The notes beneath the pieces are model-generated. The model did no database searches, had not been told where the DNA came from, and saw only the letters and a program-made list of their open reading frames with translations. Below are positions 27,572-39,786 of a DNA stretch of 64,000 nucleotides, piece by piece; position 1 is the stretch's first letter; the number at the start of each line of letters is the position of its first letter. The stretch comes from Sphingomonas phyllosphaerae (GTDB lineage: Bacteria; Pseudomonadota; Alphaproteobacteria; Sphingomonadales; Sphingomonadaceae): the NCBI RefSeq assembly GCF_029623345.1, contig NZ_JAPYKH010000017.1:23890-87889 (forward strand), read 5' to 3'. The translations under genes were made by a program, and so were the position numbers.

Positions 27572-28440
27572 TTACCGGCCTCGGCGTCAGCTTCGCCCTG
27601 GTTGCTGGCGTCGCGCGGGCGCTCCGCCGCGGGCGCGCGTTGTGCCACGATCGCGTCGAACAGTCGCGGCGGCGCGGTGCCGAACATCAGCGGCTGAGCC
27701 ACGGTCCCGCGCCGCGCGAGTTGGCGGTACCGCGCCTCGTCGAGCGGCGGCGCCGCGCGCGCCTGCGCTACCCAGGCGGTGAACTGCGCCGCGGGCAGCG
27801 CGTCGACGGTGAAGGTCATGTCGGAGAAACCCTTGCCGCTGTAATGCGCGGCGATCCCGGGATAGCGCCCGGGTCGGTCGGCGGCGAGGCGGAGCTGCGC
27901 CTCCATCCCCGCCATCGCGTAGATCTGGCTGCCGAGCTGCGGCACGAAGAAGCTGTTCATCACCGTCGCCGAGGTCAGCCGAAAATGGATCGGCGTGCCC
28001 GCCGGTACGATGAGGCGGTTGACCGTGGCGACGCGCTGATCGGGGTAGAGGAACAGCCACTTCCAGTCGAGCGCGACCACCTGCACCTCGATCGGCGCGA
28101 CCTTGGCTGGGATGGCGCGGCGCGGATCGAGCAGATGCGCCCCGACCCACCCGGTGCCGCCCAGGAACAGAACGATCATCGCCGGCACCGACCAGATCAG
28201 CAGCTCGAGCTTGCCCGAATAATCCCAGGCCGGGCGATAGCGCGCGCGGCGGTTGCCGGCGCGGAACCACCAGGCGAAGGCGATCGTGGCCAGTATTACC
28301 GGCACGACGATGAGCAGCATCGCGCCGACCGAGTCGAACAGGATCTGCTTTTCGGCGCGCGCAACGGGTCCCTGCGGATCGAGCACGCCGGCGCTGCACC
28401 CGGCGAGCGCGAGCGGCACCACCGCGATCCAGCGCCGCAT
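27568..28440 (-). CDS. cyoA: Cytochrome o ubiquinol oxidase subunit II CyoA (lipoprotein)
   Basis: Periplasmic-facing subunit II, 290 residues, beginning with a lipoprotein signal ending LALAGC. Two membrane helices follow, then the cupredoxin domain with [15 protein letters not shown] and [17 protein letters not shown]. The CuA cysteines of cytochrome c oxidases are absent, as expected for a quinol oxidase. The start MRRWIAVV at 28440 is chosen because it opens the signal peptide. First gene of cyoABCD. Confidence 0.95.
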   Translation of the reverse strand: MRRWIAVVPLALAGCSAGVLDPQGPVARAEKQILFDSVGAMLLIVVPVILATIAFAWWFRAGNRRARYRPAWDYSGKLELLIWSVPAMIVLFLGGTGWVGAHLLDPRRAIPAKVAPIEVQVVALDWKWLFLYPDQRVATVNRLIVPAGTPIHFRLTSATVMNSFFVPQLGSQIYAMAGMEAQLRLAADRPGRYPGIAAHYSGKGFSDMTFTVDALPAAQFTAWVAQARAAPPLDEARYRQLARRGTVAQPLMFGTAPPRLFDAIVAQRAPAAERPRDASNQGEADAEAGK

Positions 28441-28445
28441 GGCGC

Positions 28446-28661
28446 TCACGCCGCGGCCACGCCGTCGACGCTCACCCGTGCCGCATCGATCAGCACGCCG
28501 CGGATGCGCACGCGCTTGGCGATGTGATCGACCGGAACGCGCTGGAGCTCGAGCACGAAGGTGCCGCCGCGATCGCGCTGGAGAACGAAGGCGCCGCCCT
28601 CGCGCACCAACGTGCCGGTCTCGTCGACGGGGCTGCCCGGCATCGCCATGGCCGCGCCCAT
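28446..28661 (-). CDS. Small protein, DUF5818-like
   Basis: 71 residues from the ATG at 28661 (28649, 28643 and a TTG at 28685 are alternatives). The sequence DETGTLVREGGAFVLQRDRG, then VDHIAKRVRIRGVL and VSVDGVAAA resembles small sphingomonad proteins of the DUF5818 type, which I recognise only by pattern. No signal or membrane segment. It ends 5 nt before cyoA and may be cotranscribed. Function unknown. Confidence 0.6.
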   Translation of the reverse strand: MGAAMAMPGSPVDETGTLVREGGAFVLQRDRGGTFVLELQRVPVDHIAKRVRIRGVLIDAARVSVDGVAAA

Positions 28662-28731
28662 GCGCCCTCGCCGAAGCCGACGCAAGCGCCACGAGGCTGC
28701 GCCACGTCAGGCGCTCCGACGCGAGCGGTGG

Positions 28732-28804
28732 TGGGCCCGGCAGGACTCGAACCCGCAACCTAGCCGTTATGAGCGGCCAGCTCTAACCGTTGAGCTACAG
28801 GCCC
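28732..28804 (-). tRNA. tRNA-Ile2, anticodon CAU (lysidine-type)
   Basis: Read on the minus strand the 73 nt fold as a cloverleaf: acceptor GGGCCTG/CGGGCCC, D arm AGCTCAACGGTTAGAGCT, anticodon stem GGCCG/CGGCT with loop CTCATAA, and T arm GCGGGTTCGAGTCCTGC. The anticodon is CAT (plus 28769-28771). CTCATAA with the adjoining CTAGGTTG is the pattern of tRNA-Ile2, whose C34 is turned into lysidine by TilS, not of tRNA-Met. CCA is not encoded. Confidence 0.9.
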
Positions 28805-28857
28805 GCCCGCGTCGGTGGCGCCACGTAGCGGCACGCCGGGGCGGCTGGCAAGCCGGC

Positions 28858-30522
28858 TCAGTTCCCGCTCTGGGCATGGTCGCGCGGCGCGGCACCGTCA
28901 TCGCGCGGCGCGGCACCGTCATCGCCCGGCGCGGATACCGGCGACGCGCTCGGCAGTGCCAGCCGCAGCCGCTCGGGCAGGAAGTCGAGCCGTCCGCCCA
29001 GCTCGACCGCGAGGTTGCGCGCCAGCCGCAGCGCGAAGCCGGTGCCGAGCAGCGGCGCTCCGTCGTCGTCGCTCGCCGCCTCGTCGTCGAGCGCCAGCAG
29101 CGCGGCCTCGTCGCGCCCGGCCAGCGCCGCGGGCAGCGCGATCGCCAGCGTCACCGACTCGCCGGCGGCCTCGACCGCGATGCCGAGCAGCTCGCCGCGT
29201 GCCGCCGCGGCCAGCAGCGTGGCGAGCAGCCGCTGCACCAGTCGCTCGGCGGCGTGTGCGTCGGCGGCCCAGCACGCCGCGCCGGGTTCGGGCAGCGCCA
29301 GCGCACCGCCACGCAACGCGGCGAGCGGCGCCAGATCCTGCACGACACGGGCCAGCAGCGGGGCGAGCGCGACCACGTCGTCGCGCAGGTCGAGCGCCTT
29401 GCCCTCGAGCCGCGCGGCGAGGTCGAGGTCGTCGATCGCGCCGATCAGACCGGCGACATGGCGCCGGATCGCGGCGGCGCGGTCGCGGTAGCGCGGCGGC
29501 ACCGGACCGAGCAGTTCCTGCTCGATCAGCTCGGAGAAGCCCGCGATCGCGTTGGTCGGCGTCCGCAGTTCATGCATCAGCCGGCGCAACCCCTCGGCGC
29601 CGACCCCTCCCGCGACCGACCGTGCCGCGGCGGCGCTCTCCTCGGCGCGCGGCCGGCGCGCGCGGCCGCGGAAGCCGACGAAGCTGCCGCTGGCGAGATC
29701 GAACATCGGCGCCCCGGAGATCCGCCAGTCGCCGCCCACCGCCGACTCGCCCGGTACGTGCAGCCGCGCGTCGGCGAAGGTGGCGCGCTTGCGGAACGCT
29801 CCCGCGGCGACGCCGTCGACGCTATGATACGACGGCGCGACTGAGCTGTCGTGGCTGAGCGAGAGCCCGATCAATGCGCCACGCGGTCCGGTGTCGACCC
29901 AGCGGATAATACCGGCGGCGTCGGTCTCGAAGCGGAAGGCGTGGACCCGCGCGGGCGGCATCTCGCCCAGGCCGAGCGCCGCACCGCGCTGGCGCTGGTA
30001 CGCTTCGATGCGATGGACGAGGTCGGCCACCTCGAAACGCTCTCCCGCGTTGCCCGCCGAAGGCGCGCTCGCCTCGACCGCGGGTGCTGCCTCGGGCTCG
30101 GGCAGCGCATAGTCGGTTGACCCGAACGCCTCCAGCGCACGGCACACGGAAGGCGCGAGATCGCTGCGCCGGCGCAGGACGCTGCGGCCATGCGGGCCGA
30201 GCCGTGGCAGCAGCAGATCCCATTCCTCGGGGGCGAGCCGGGCGACCCGGAGCATGGTTGCGGCGATCTCGGGCGTATCCTCGGCGAAGAAAGCGACAAG
30301 GGCGGCGGGCGGATCGGCGAGCGCCAGCCCGCGCGCCGCCGCGGCGCGCACCTCGGCGGGGATGGTCGTGCGCAGGTCGCGAAGCCGCGCCACCAGCGCG
30401 GGCTCGGCGGGAGCACGCCCGCGTCCGATCAGGTCGACCAGCTGGCGGAAAGCCGCGCGCGCGCCGAACGCCGTCGAGACGTCGGCGGCGAGAACGGTCT
30501 TCAGACTGTCGTCGAACCGCAC
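28858..30522 (-). CDS. Cytosolic histidine kinase-like protein with degenerate ATPase domain
   Basis: 554 residues with no membrane segment or signal. Residues about 1-130 look helical and HEAT-like, similar in character to DUF2336 proteins. A PAS-like region follows (about 190-270, FRFETDAAGIIRWVDTG). The H-box LMHELRTPTNAIAGF stands near residue 315. The ATP-binding part is weak: no clear N-box asparagine and no DxGxG, only LLGTGFALRLARNLAVELGG. The C-terminus holds a 7-residue tandem repeat (GDDGAAPR). No response regulator is adjacent. It may be a signalling scaffold rather than an active kinase. Confidence 0.75.
   Translation of the reverse strand: MRFDDSLKTVLAADVSTAFGARAAFRQLVDLIGRGRAPAEPALVARLRDLRTTIPAEVRAAAARGLALADPPAALVAFFAEDTPEIAATMLRVARLAPEEWDLLLPRLGPHGRSVLRRRSDLAPSVCRALEAFGSTDYALPEPEAAPAVEASAPSAGNAGERFEVADLVHRIEAYQRQRGAALGLGEMPPARVHAFRFETDAAGIIRWVDTGPRGALIGLSLSHDSSVAPSYHSVDGVAAGAFRKRATFADARLHVPGESAVGGDWRISGAPMFDLASGSFVGFRGRARRPRAEESAAAARSVAGGVGAEGLRRLMHELRTPTNAIAGFSELIEQELLGPVPPRYRDRAAAIRRHVAGLIGAIDDLDLAARLEGKALDLRDDVVALAPLLARVVQDLAPLAALRGGALALPEPGAACWAADAHAAERLVQRLLATLLAAAARGELLGIAVEAAGESVTLAIALPAALAGRDEAALLALDDEAASDDDGAPLLGTGFALRLARNLAVELGGRLDFLPERLRLALPSASPVSAPGDDGAAPRDDGAAPRDHAQSGN
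28880..28935. repeat. 21-bp tandem repeat, 2.7 copies, in kinase C-terminus
   Basis: A 21-nt unit beginning TCGCGCGGCGCGGCACCGTC repeats exactly at 28880-28900 and 28901-28921, with a diverged partial third copy to 28935. Because the unit is 7 codons the frame is kept; copy number could vary between strains. Confidence 0.85.
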
Positions 30523-30649
30523 CGGTGAGAAGCCTTCTGCTGCTGTGATCGGCGCGCCCGCGGCTCGCCTTGGCCGTTCATAGAGCGGCCCCGAAACGGT
30601 CGCTAACGCTCATTGCGGCGCAAAAAGGGGCCATGTCGCAGCTTGGCAC

Positions 30650-30669
30650 AATTGCGCTGCCACGCAATT
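30650..30669. promoter_or_regulatory. Palindrome upstream of Lrp-type regulator
   Basis: AATTGCG (30650-30656) and CGCAATT (30663-30669) form a perfect 7-bp inverted repeat with a 6-nt spacer, 62 nt upstream of the regulator's start, in a noticeably AT-richer stretch. It is a candidate autoregulatory operator or promoter element. Confidence 0.5.
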
Positions 30670-30731
30670 TTATTGTAGCGGGGCGTTCCGAAGCTATCGC
30701 GAAACTGCGCGATCAGCAGCTAAGAGGCGTC

Positions 30732-31193
30732 ATGACCCTGGACCGTATCGACCGGCAAATCCTCGCACTGCTGCAGGAGGACGGGCGCATGACCAACGTC
30801 GATCTCGCCGAGCGCGTCGGGCTCACCGCACCGCCGTGCCTCAGGCGCGTTCGCGCGCTGGAGCAAGCCGGTGTGATCCGCGGCTATCACGCCGAGTGCG
30901 ATCCGTCGCAGCTCGGCTTCCCGATCACCGTCTTCGCGATGGTCAGCCTGCGCAGCCAGGCCGAGCAGGATCTCGCCGCCTTCGAGAACCACGTCGCGGC
31001 GATCCCGGAGGTACGGGAGTGCCACATGCTCAACGGCGAGATCGATTTTATTCTCAAGATCGTCGCTGCCGATCTGGAGAGCTTCCAGCGTATTCTGACG
31101 ACTAAGCTCACGTCGGCCCCCAACGTGGCGAGCGTAAAGTCGTCGCTGACGATCCGCAGTTCCAAGTCGCAGGTCGGCGTCCCGATCGCCTAG
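30732..31193 (+). CDS. Lrp/AsnC family transcriptional regulator
   Basis: 153 residues. The N-terminal winged helix-turn-helix runs LDRIDRQILALLQEDGRMTN through LAERVGLTAPPCLRRVRALE, and the C-terminal RAM ligand domain follows from AMVSLRSQ with VRECHMLNGEIDFILKIVA. ATG at 30732 has AGAGG 5 nt upstream and matches the family start; the frame is open upstream to 30570 without support. It binds DNA in response to amino acids; target genes cannot be told from context, and it stands alone. Confidence 0.92.
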   Translation: MTLDRIDRQILALLQEDGRMTNVDLAERVGLTAPPCLRRVRALEQAGVIRGYHAECDPSQLGFPITVFAMVSLRSQAEQDLAAFENHVAAIPEVRECHMLNGEIDFILKIVAADLESFQRILTTKLTSAPNVASVKSSLTIRSSKSQVGVPIA

Positions 31194-31195
31194 CT

Positions 31196-31352
31196 CCTCC
31201 CTGCTCGCGGGAGATGGCAGCGCCAAGCGCTAAGGAGAGAGATCGCCGCGAGCGCGTCGCTGCGTGACCTCTGGATCAAGCGCGTCGTGTGCGCGGATCG
31301 GCCCCTCCACCATGCTGCGCATGGTCGCCCTCCCCGCTTGCGGAGAGGATTA
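31196..31352. repeat. Palindromic repeat (family B) between convergent genes
   Basis: It starts with CCTCCCTGCTCGCGGGAG and ends with CCCTCCACCA, a CATGCTGCGCATG hairpin, then TGGTCGCCCTCCCC and GCTTGCGGAGAGG. The layout matches the segment inside cobG. It lies in the 190-nt gap between the Lrp gene and the TPR protein and could serve both as terminator. Confidence 0.7.
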
Positions 31353-31383
31353 GCCGCGCCCCGATCGGAGCGCGGCCGTCACC

Positions 31384-32658
31384 TCATGCCTGCGGCGGGT
31401 GATCGAGAAACTCGATCCACCAGGCGGCGATGTCCGCGCGCGGGCTGCCCTGCACCGCCTGAAAAGCGGTCTTGGCACCCGCGGTATCGCCCGAGTTGGC
31501 GAGCGCAATACCGAGGCGCGTGTTCACCGTGTTGGCATCCACACCGCCCTTCTGGAGCGCGGTGCGGTACAGCGCGACCGACTTGGCCCACTCGCCCGTG
31601 CCCAGATAGGCGTCGGCGGTGCTGGCGGCGAGCTTGCCGTCCGCCGCCTTCTGCGCGCGCGCTTCGACCGCGGTCATCGAGCCCTCGTTCGAGATCGACT
31701 TGTTCGACGCCGCGAGCAGGCTGTTGGCGTTGGCGCTGTCAGCCGGGATCTTGCCCGCGGCCTTGCCCTCGGTCAGCACCGCCTTGGACTCCCACGGCAA
31801 GCCCTGGTCGAAGGTCCACTGCGCGTAAATCTCATAGTCATACTGGTCAGCCAGCGACTTGCCGGTACGCAGCAGGCGGAACAGGTCGACCTTCTGATTC
31901 TTGTCGAGCGTCGCCACCGCCTGCGTCTGGATGCCCCAGAAGGTCAGCATGTCGCGCCAGTTCTTCTTGGTCGGATAGGCCGCCAGGTAGCGCCGCATCC
32001 ACGCCACCGTCTCGGCGTTGTTCTTCGCCTGGTTGTTCTTGGCGATGGCGTATTTGTAGATGTCCTCGCTCGGCTTGGTACCGGCGGCGACCTGCTGGTC
32101 GACCATCTTGGCGAGCGCGGCCGAGCCGCCCGCGACATCGCCCGAGTCCATCTTCAGCTTGACGAGCTGGAGCGGCAGGTTGGGGTCGTTGTAGCCGAGC
32201 TGCTGCGCCTGTTCGAAGAAGCGCGACGCGCCCGCCGGATCCTTGGCGTTGGCCGCGATCACGCCGCGCTGATAAGCGTAGCGCGCCTTGTCCGCCGGCG
32301 GGGTGCGCGGGCTCGCGATCAGCGCATCGAGCGGCGCGGTCAGGCCGGCCGAGCCGCCGCCGCTGTCCATCTTGATCGCCTCAAGGTTTAGCCGCAGCGC
32401 CGCCGCGATATACTTCTCGTCGTCGGTCTTGGCCGCGGCCTCGACCTGCGCCACCAGCGGGGTGGCGGTGTTGACGTCCTTGGCGGCGAGCGCGGTCTGC
32501 GCCTGCGCCGCGGGGCCACGAACTTCGTTGCTGAGCTTCAGCTGCGAGCCCTGGTCCTTCTTCTCATCTTTCTTCTGCGCGAGCGCGGGCTGCGCGAGCG
32601 CGACGGTGGCACCGCCGGCGAGCAGCGCGGCCATGACGGCGTTCGAAAGCATCTTCAT
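31384..32658 (-). CDS. Exported TPR-like repeat protein
   Basis: 424 residues with a Sec signal peptide (MKMLSNAVMAALLAGG, cleavage near ALAQ, residue 28). The mature part is alpha-helical and Ala/Lys-rich with TPR-like segments, e.g. RYAYQRGVIAANAKDPAGAS and STADAYLGTGEWAKSVALYR, and a typical C-terminal LGIALANSGDTAGAKTAFQA. Similar proteins are common in sphingomonads, but I know no assigned function; a periplasmic scaffold is likely. Its promoter shares the 176-nt gap with yaaA. Confidence 0.8.
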   Translation of the reverse strand: MKMLSNAVMAALLAGGATVALAQPALAQKKDEKKDQGSQLKLSNEVRGPAAQAQTALAAKDVNTATPLVAQVEAAAKTDDEKYIAAALRLNLEAIKMDSGGGSAGLTAPLDALIASPRTPPADKARYAYQRGVIAANAKDPAGASRFFEQAQQLGYNDPNLPLQLVKLKMDSGDVAGGSAALAKMVDQQVAAGTKPSEDIYKYAIAKNNQAKNNAETVAWMRRYLAAYPTKKNWRDMLTFWGIQTQAVATLDKNQKVDLFRLLRTGKSLADQYDYEIYAQWTFDQGLPWESKAVLTEGKAAGKIPADSANANSLLAASNKSISNEGSMTAVEARAQKAADGKLAASTADAYLGTGEWAKSVALYRTALQKGGVDANTVNTRLGIALANSGDTAGAKTAFQAVQGSPRADIAAWWIEFLDHPPQA

Positions 32659-32834
32659 CGACAGGTCTCTCCGAAAAAAATCGCGCCAGAACGCGCGCCG
32701 AAAAAATCTCAGGCCAAACGCTCGGGTGACGCTCTAGTGCCGGTCACGCGGCGGTTCAAGGAAGCGTGGGTGACATTGCGTGTCGCCGCTGAACCGCGAT
32801 TGAACGTGCCTCGGGGGCGGCGTAGGGCGGCGCA

Positions 32835-33581
32835 ATGATCGCCGTGCTGTCGCCAGCCAAAACGCTGGACCTCGAGACCCCGCCCCCCTTCCCTGCCACC
32901 CGCGCGCGCTTCGCTGCCGAGGCCGCGACGCTGGCACATGCCGCCTCGCACCTGACGCAGAAGAAGCTGGCCGAGCTGATGAAGATCTCGCCCGCTTTGG
33001 CCAAGCTCAACGCCGACCGCTTCCGCGACTTCGACACCGCCGCGGAACGCCCCGCGCTCTACACCTTCGCCGGCGACGTCTATACCGGGTTCGAGGCGAA
33101 GACGCTCGACGAGGCGGCGGTGCGGTTCGCGCAGGACCATGTCCGCCTGCTGTCGGGTCTCTATGGCATGCTGCGCCCGCTCGACGGGATGCGGCCCTAT
33201 CGGCTCGAGATGGGCACGCGCTGGGCGCCGCGGAAGAAGAAGCTGACCGACTGGTGGGGTGATCGCGTGGCCACCGCGCTCAGCGAGGATCTCGCGGCGG
33301 AGGGGTCGGGCGCCGTGCTCAACCTTGCCAGCCAAGAATATTGGGAGGTGGTCGCGGACCGGCTGCCCGCGGACGTGCACGTGATCGCGGTCGACTTCCG
33401 CGAGGCGGACGGCCGCTTCGTCAGCTTCCACGCCAAGAAGGCGCGCGGGATGATGGCGCGCTATCTCGCCGAACACCACGTCACCGAGTTGGACGGCATG
33501 AAGGCGTTCGACACTGCCGGCTATCGCTTCGCCGCCGACCAGAGCGACGACTCGCGCTGGACCTTCGAGCGCGCGGCATGA
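32835..33581 (+). CDS. yaaA: Peroxide stress protein YaaA
   Basis: 248-residue protein of the YaaA (UPF0246/DUF328) family, which in E. coli lowers free intracellular iron during peroxide stress. MIAVLSPAKTLD at the start, FAGDVYTGFEAKTL, LSGLYGMLRPLDGMRPYRLEMG, NLASQEYW and a C-terminal GYRFAADQS cover the family signature. Its stop overlaps the following SDR gene (ATGA). Confidence 0.95.
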   Translation: MIAVLSPAKTLDLETPPPFPATRARFAAEAATLAHAASHLTQKKLAELMKISPALAKLNADRFRDFDTAAERPALYTFAGDVYTGFEAKTLDEAAVRFAQDHVRLLSGLYGMLRPLDGMRPYRLEMGTRWAPRKKKLTDWWGDRVATALSEDLAAEGSGAVLNLASQEYWEVVADRLPADVHVIAVDFREADGRFVSFHAKKARGMMARYLAEHHVTELDGMKAFDTAGYRFAADQSDDSRWTFERAA

Positions 33582-34237
33582 CGCGCGCGGTGGTGATCGG
33601 CGCGGGCGGCGGCATCGGCGCCGCGCTCGCGGAGGCGCTGGAGGAGGAAGGCCAGGAGGTGCTGCGGCTCGCGCGCGGCGACCTCGACGTCACCGACGAG
33701 GCGTCGATCGCGGCCGCCGCGGCGCGCGCGGGCACGCCCGAGCTGGTGGTGGTCGCTACCGGACTGCTCCACGACGGCGAGCACGGACCGGAGAAGGCGC
33801 TGCGCGACCTCGACCCGGTCTGGCTGGCGCGGCAATATGCGGTCAACGCGATCGGGCCCGCGCTGGTCGCCAAGCACTTCCTGCCGGTCATGCCGCGCAA
33901 CGGCCGGTCGGTGTTCGCGGCGCTGTCGGCGCGGGTCGGCAGCATCTCGGACAACCGGCTCGGCGGCTGGTACGGCTATCGCGCCAGCAAGGCCGCGCTC
34001 AACCAGCTGATCCGCACGCTCGCGATCGAGGACAAGCGCCGCAACGACCGTGGGCTGGTGGTGGCGCTGCACCCGGGCACGGTCGACACGCGGCTGTCCA
34101 AGCCATTCCAGCAGCGCGGGCGCGACCTGTTCCAGCCCGGGCGGGCGGCGGTGCAGCTGCTCGACGTGCTCGACGGGCTGCGCCCGACCGACAGCGGCAA
34201 GATCTTCGCCTGGGACGGCGCGGAGATCACACCTTAG
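33578..34237 (+). CDS. Short-chain dehydrogenase, CsgA-type
   Basis: 219 residues with a Rossmann nucleotide loop VIGAGGGIGAALAE at the N-terminus, the catalytic Ser region ALSARVGSISDN, and YxxxK in WYGYRASKAALNQ. HPGTVDTRLSKPF is typical of the SDR branch related to C-factor. Substrate unknown. Coupled to yaaA by a 4-nt overlap. Confidence 0.9.
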   Translation: MTRAVVIGAGGGIGAALAEALEEEGQEVLRLARGDLDVTDEASIAAAAARAGTPELVVVATGLLHDGEHGPEKALRDLDPVWLARQYAVNAIGPALVAKHFLPVMPRNGRSVFAALSARVGSISDNRLGGWYGYRASKAALNQLIRTLAIEDKRRNDRGLVVALHPGTVDTRLSKPFQQRGRDLFQPGRAAVQLLDVLDGLRPTDSGKIFAWDGAEITP

Positions 34238-34241
34238 ATCC

Positions 34242-34338
34242 GTGCCCCGGCGCAGGCCGGGGCCCAGTGGGGCGACGATGGTGAATCTCGCGGGTGTTTT
34301 TCCACTTGGGCCCCGGCCTTCGCCGGGGCACGCGCACC
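34242..34338. repeat. Palindromic repeat (family A) upstream of gyrA
   Basis: The arms CCCCGGCGCAGGCCGGGGCC (from 34246) and GGGCCCCGGCCTTCGCCGGG (from 34309) are inverted copies, the full-length form of the element that interrupts cobN. It occupies most of the gap between the SDR gene and gyrA. Confidence 0.85.
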
Positions 34339-34388
34339 CCCGCATCGGGTAACGCCCCTCACGCGCACGCGCGCGTAAGCGTGACTTT

Positions 34389-37276
<2,888 letters not shown>

Positions 37277-37277
<1 letters not shown>

Positions 37278-37633
37278 TGGCGGACGAGCGGCCGATGCTG
37301 GCCTATAAGGTGCTGACCGGCGAGCAGGTCGCGGCGCTGGAGCGCGAAGGACGGTTCGACGGCGCACCCGTCGACCTCGCTGACGGCTACATCCATCTCT
37401 CCACCGCGGCGCAGCTCACCGCGACGGTGGACAAGCATTTCGCCGGCCAGGACGATCTCCACGTCGCCGCGGTCGACCTCGAGGCCTATGGCGACCGCGT
37501 CCGCTGGGAGGCGGCACGCGAGGGCCAGCTCTTCCCGCACCTCTACGAGCCGCTGCTGCTCGAGACCGTTGTCGCCTACGGACCGCTGGAGCGGCTGGAG
37601 ACTGGGGCGGTGAAGCTGCCTGTCGCCGGATAA
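37277..37633 (+). CDS. DUF952 protein
   Basis: 118-residue cytosolic protein of the DUF952 family, distantly related to glutathione-S-transferase-like or ADP-ribosyl folds and of unknown role. AYKVLTGEQVAALEREG, GYIHLSTAAQL, LEAYGDRVRWE and FPHLYEPLLLETVVAYGPL match. ATG at 37277 overlaps the gyrA stop by 1 nt; a GTG at 37274 would add one residue. Probably cotranscribed with gyrA. Confidence 0.9.
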
Positions 37634-37659
37634 GGTGAGGGGGGCGGGAGCGTCGAGCT

Positions 37660-37975
37660 CGCCTGCCCCCTTCCACCGTCATGCCGGACTTGATCCGGCA
37701 TCTGTGCCGCCACGAGCAGGCCGGGCCGGACCTCATTGTCCAAGTCACCACTCGCGCCACCGTCACCCCCGACTTGTTCCGGGGCCAACTCGTCCGCTCA
37801 GGCGACCGACGGGGACGCGGCACGATAGATCCCGAACCATTCCCGGCATGATGGATGGGGAAGGCGCGGAGAAGACGGAAAAGCCTCAACGCATCGTGCT
37901 TCCAGGCGCGGGAGCCCAGAGCCACCCGCGTCGTCGCCCGTGACCCTGGACTCCTGCGTTCGCAGGAGCACGCGC
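37660..37975. repeat. Repeat-filled gap between DUF952 and DUF488 genes
   Basis: This gap of about 350 nt between convergent genes holds at least three hairpin units and no gene that I can support: ATGCCGGACTTGATCCGGCAT near 37681 (family C-like), CCCCGACTTGTTCCGGGG near 37769, and CTCCTGCGTTCGCAGGAGC at 37951-37969, whose left partner (GCGGGAGCCCAGAG) is near 37908 and which matches the second element downstream of cobU. Confidence 0.7.
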
Positions 37976-37984
37976 CGGCTTCCC

Positions 37985-38416
37985 TCACGCGTACAGATCC
38001 ACCACCTCGCGCCCCTCTCCGACCGCGTCAAGGAGCAACGTGCGGTGGCAGTGGCACGGGTCGCGCTCGAAACACAGCAGCGCGCTCGGCCGCTCGTCCG
38101 CCAGCTCGAGCATGCGCGCCGCCGCCACCTGCGCCTCGGGCAGCGCGAGCTGCGCCTCGTACACGGCGGTGAGCGTCGCCACGTCGCCCTTCTTGGCGGC
38201 GTCGCGGCCGGGCTTGGGCGTGCCGAGCGGCTTGAGGTGGACGTAGTCGATCCCGGTTTCCTTCAGCGCCGCGGCGAGTGACGATTTGGAGAAGCCCGGC
38301 CGCCGCGACAACGGCAGCGCGCGCACGTCGATCACGCGCCGCACCCCTGCCGCGGTCAGGGCGGCGAGCAAGGAGTCGACCGTCGTCCCCTCATAGCCGA
38401 TGGTGTAGATCGTCAT
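37985..38416 (-). CDS. DUF488 protein
   Basis: 143 residues of the DUF488 family: [43 protein letters not shown] and [15 protein letters not shown], the last holding conserved Cys and His residues. Function is unknown; some members are linked to DNA-damage or transport genes. The start at 38416 gives the conserved N-terminus. Divergent from trmFO with 59 nt between starts. Confidence 0.9.
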   Translation of the reverse strand: MTIYTIGYEGTTVDSLLAALTAAGVRRVIDVRALPLSRRPGFSKSSLAAALKETGIDYVHLKPLGTPKPGRDAAKKGDVATLTAVYEAQLALPEAQVAAARMLELADERPSALLCFERDPCHCHRTLLLDAVGEGREVVDLYA

Positions 38417-38475
38417 CGCGCCACGCTGGGCGCGCGCACCTGACAAGGCAAGCACGAGGCGCTATCGCGCACCCC

Positions 38476-39786
38476 ATGGAACATGACATTCACGTGATCG
38501 GCGGGGGACTTGCCGGGTCCGAGGCGGCGTGGCAGCTGGCCGAGGCGGGGTTCCGCGTCCGCCTCTCCGAGATGCGCGGCGGCGGCGACACCACCCCGGC
38601 GCACCACGGCGACCATCTCGCCGAACTGGTCTGCTCGAACAGCTTCCGCTCCGACGACGCCGAGAGCAACGCGGTCGGCCTTCTCCACCAGGAGATGCGC
38701 GCGCTCGACTCGTTGATCCTGCGCGAGGGCGACCGCCATCGCGTGCCCGCCGGTTCGGCGCTGGCGATGGACCGCGACGGCTTCTCCGCCGGCGTTACCG
38801 CCGCGCTGCAAGCGCATCCGAAGGTGACGATCGTACGCGAGCGCGTCGACACGCTGCCCGACACGCCGGCGATCATCGCCACCGGGCCGCTCACCGCGCC
38901 GGCACTTGCCGAGCGGATCGCGGGCGAGACTGGCCGCGACGCGCTCGCCTTTTTCGACGCGATTGCGCCGATCGTCCATCGTGACTCGATCGACCTCGAC
39001 ACCGCCTGGTTCCAGAGCCGCTGGAACAAGGGCGACGGGACGGACTATATCAATTGCCCGCTCGACAAGGACCAGTATCACGCCTTCGTCGACGGCCTGC
39101 TCGCCGGCGAGAAGACCGAATATCGCGAGTGGGAAAACGTGCCCTATTTCGAGGGCTGCATGCCGATCGAGGTGATGGCGGAGCGCGGGCGCGAGACGCT
39201 GCGCTTCGGCCCGATGAAAGGTGTCGGCCTCGACGACCCGCGCACCGGACGCTGGCCTTATGCCGCGGTCCAGCTGCGCCAGGACAACGCCCACGGCACC
39301 TTGTGGAACATCGTCGGCTTCCAGACCAAGCTCAAGCACGCCGAGCAGGTGCGGCTGTTTCGAACCATCCCTGGGATGGAAAAGGCCGAGTTCGCGCGGC
39401 TCGGCGGGCTGCACCGCAACACCTTCATCCGCTCGCCCGAGCTGCTAGACCCGCAGCTGCGGCTGCGCTCGCGCCCGAACCTGCGTTTCGCCGGGCAGAT
39501 CACCGGCTGCGAGGGCTATGTCGAGAGCGCCGCCATAGGGCTGCTCGCGGGTCGCTTCGCCGCCGCCGAGCTGCGCGGTGAGGCGACGCCGCCCCCCCCG
39601 GTGGAGACGGCGCTCGGCGCGCTACTCGGCCATATCACCGGCGGCGCCGAGGCGGAGAGCTACCAGCCGATGAACGTCAACTTCGGCCTGTTCCCGCCGA
39701 TACCCGGGCGCACCAAGAAAGCCGATCGCAAGAAGCTGTACACCGATCGCGCGCGCGCCGCGCTCGCGGTGTGGATGGCGCCGTGA
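38476..39786 (+). CDS. trmFO: tRNA (m5U54) methyltransferase TrmFO
   Basis: Folate- and FAD-dependent methylation of U54 in the T loop of tRNAs. It has 436 residues. The FAD-binding motif [18 protein letters not shown] lies at the start, then [31 protein letters not shown] with the conserved Cys, [22 protein letters not shown] and QMTGxEGY-like [12 protein letters not shown]. Upstream frame extension is unsupported. Its last 110 nt are overlapped by the run-on end of a hydrolase on the other strand. Confidence 0.96.
   Translation: MEHDIHVIGGGLAGSEAAWQLAEAGFRVRLSEMRGGGDTTPAHHGDHLAELVCSNSFRSDDAESNAVGLLHQEMRALDSLILREGDRHRVPAGSALAMDRDGFSAGVTAALQAHPKVTIVRERVDTLPDTPAIIATGPLTAPALAERIAGETGRDALAFFDAIAPIVHRDSIDLDTAWFQSRWNKGDGTDYINCPLDKDQYHAFVDGLLAGEKTEYREWENVPYFEGCMPIEVMAERGRETLRFGPMKGVGLDDPRTGRWPYAAVQLRQDNAHGTLWNIVGFQTKLKHAEQVRLFRTIPGMEKAEFARLGGLHRNTFIRSPELLDPQLRLRSRPNLRFAGQITGCEGYVESAAIGLLAGRFAAAELRGEATPPPPVETALGALLGHITGGAEAESYQPMNVNFGLFPPIPGRTKKADRKKLYTDRARAALAVWMAP

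Noticed and set aside
28732..28804. tRNA-Met reading of the CAT anticodon
   Set aside because: The anticodon-loop context and overall sequence follow the tRNA-Ile2 pattern; an initiator tRNA would show GGG/CCC pairs in the anticodon stem.
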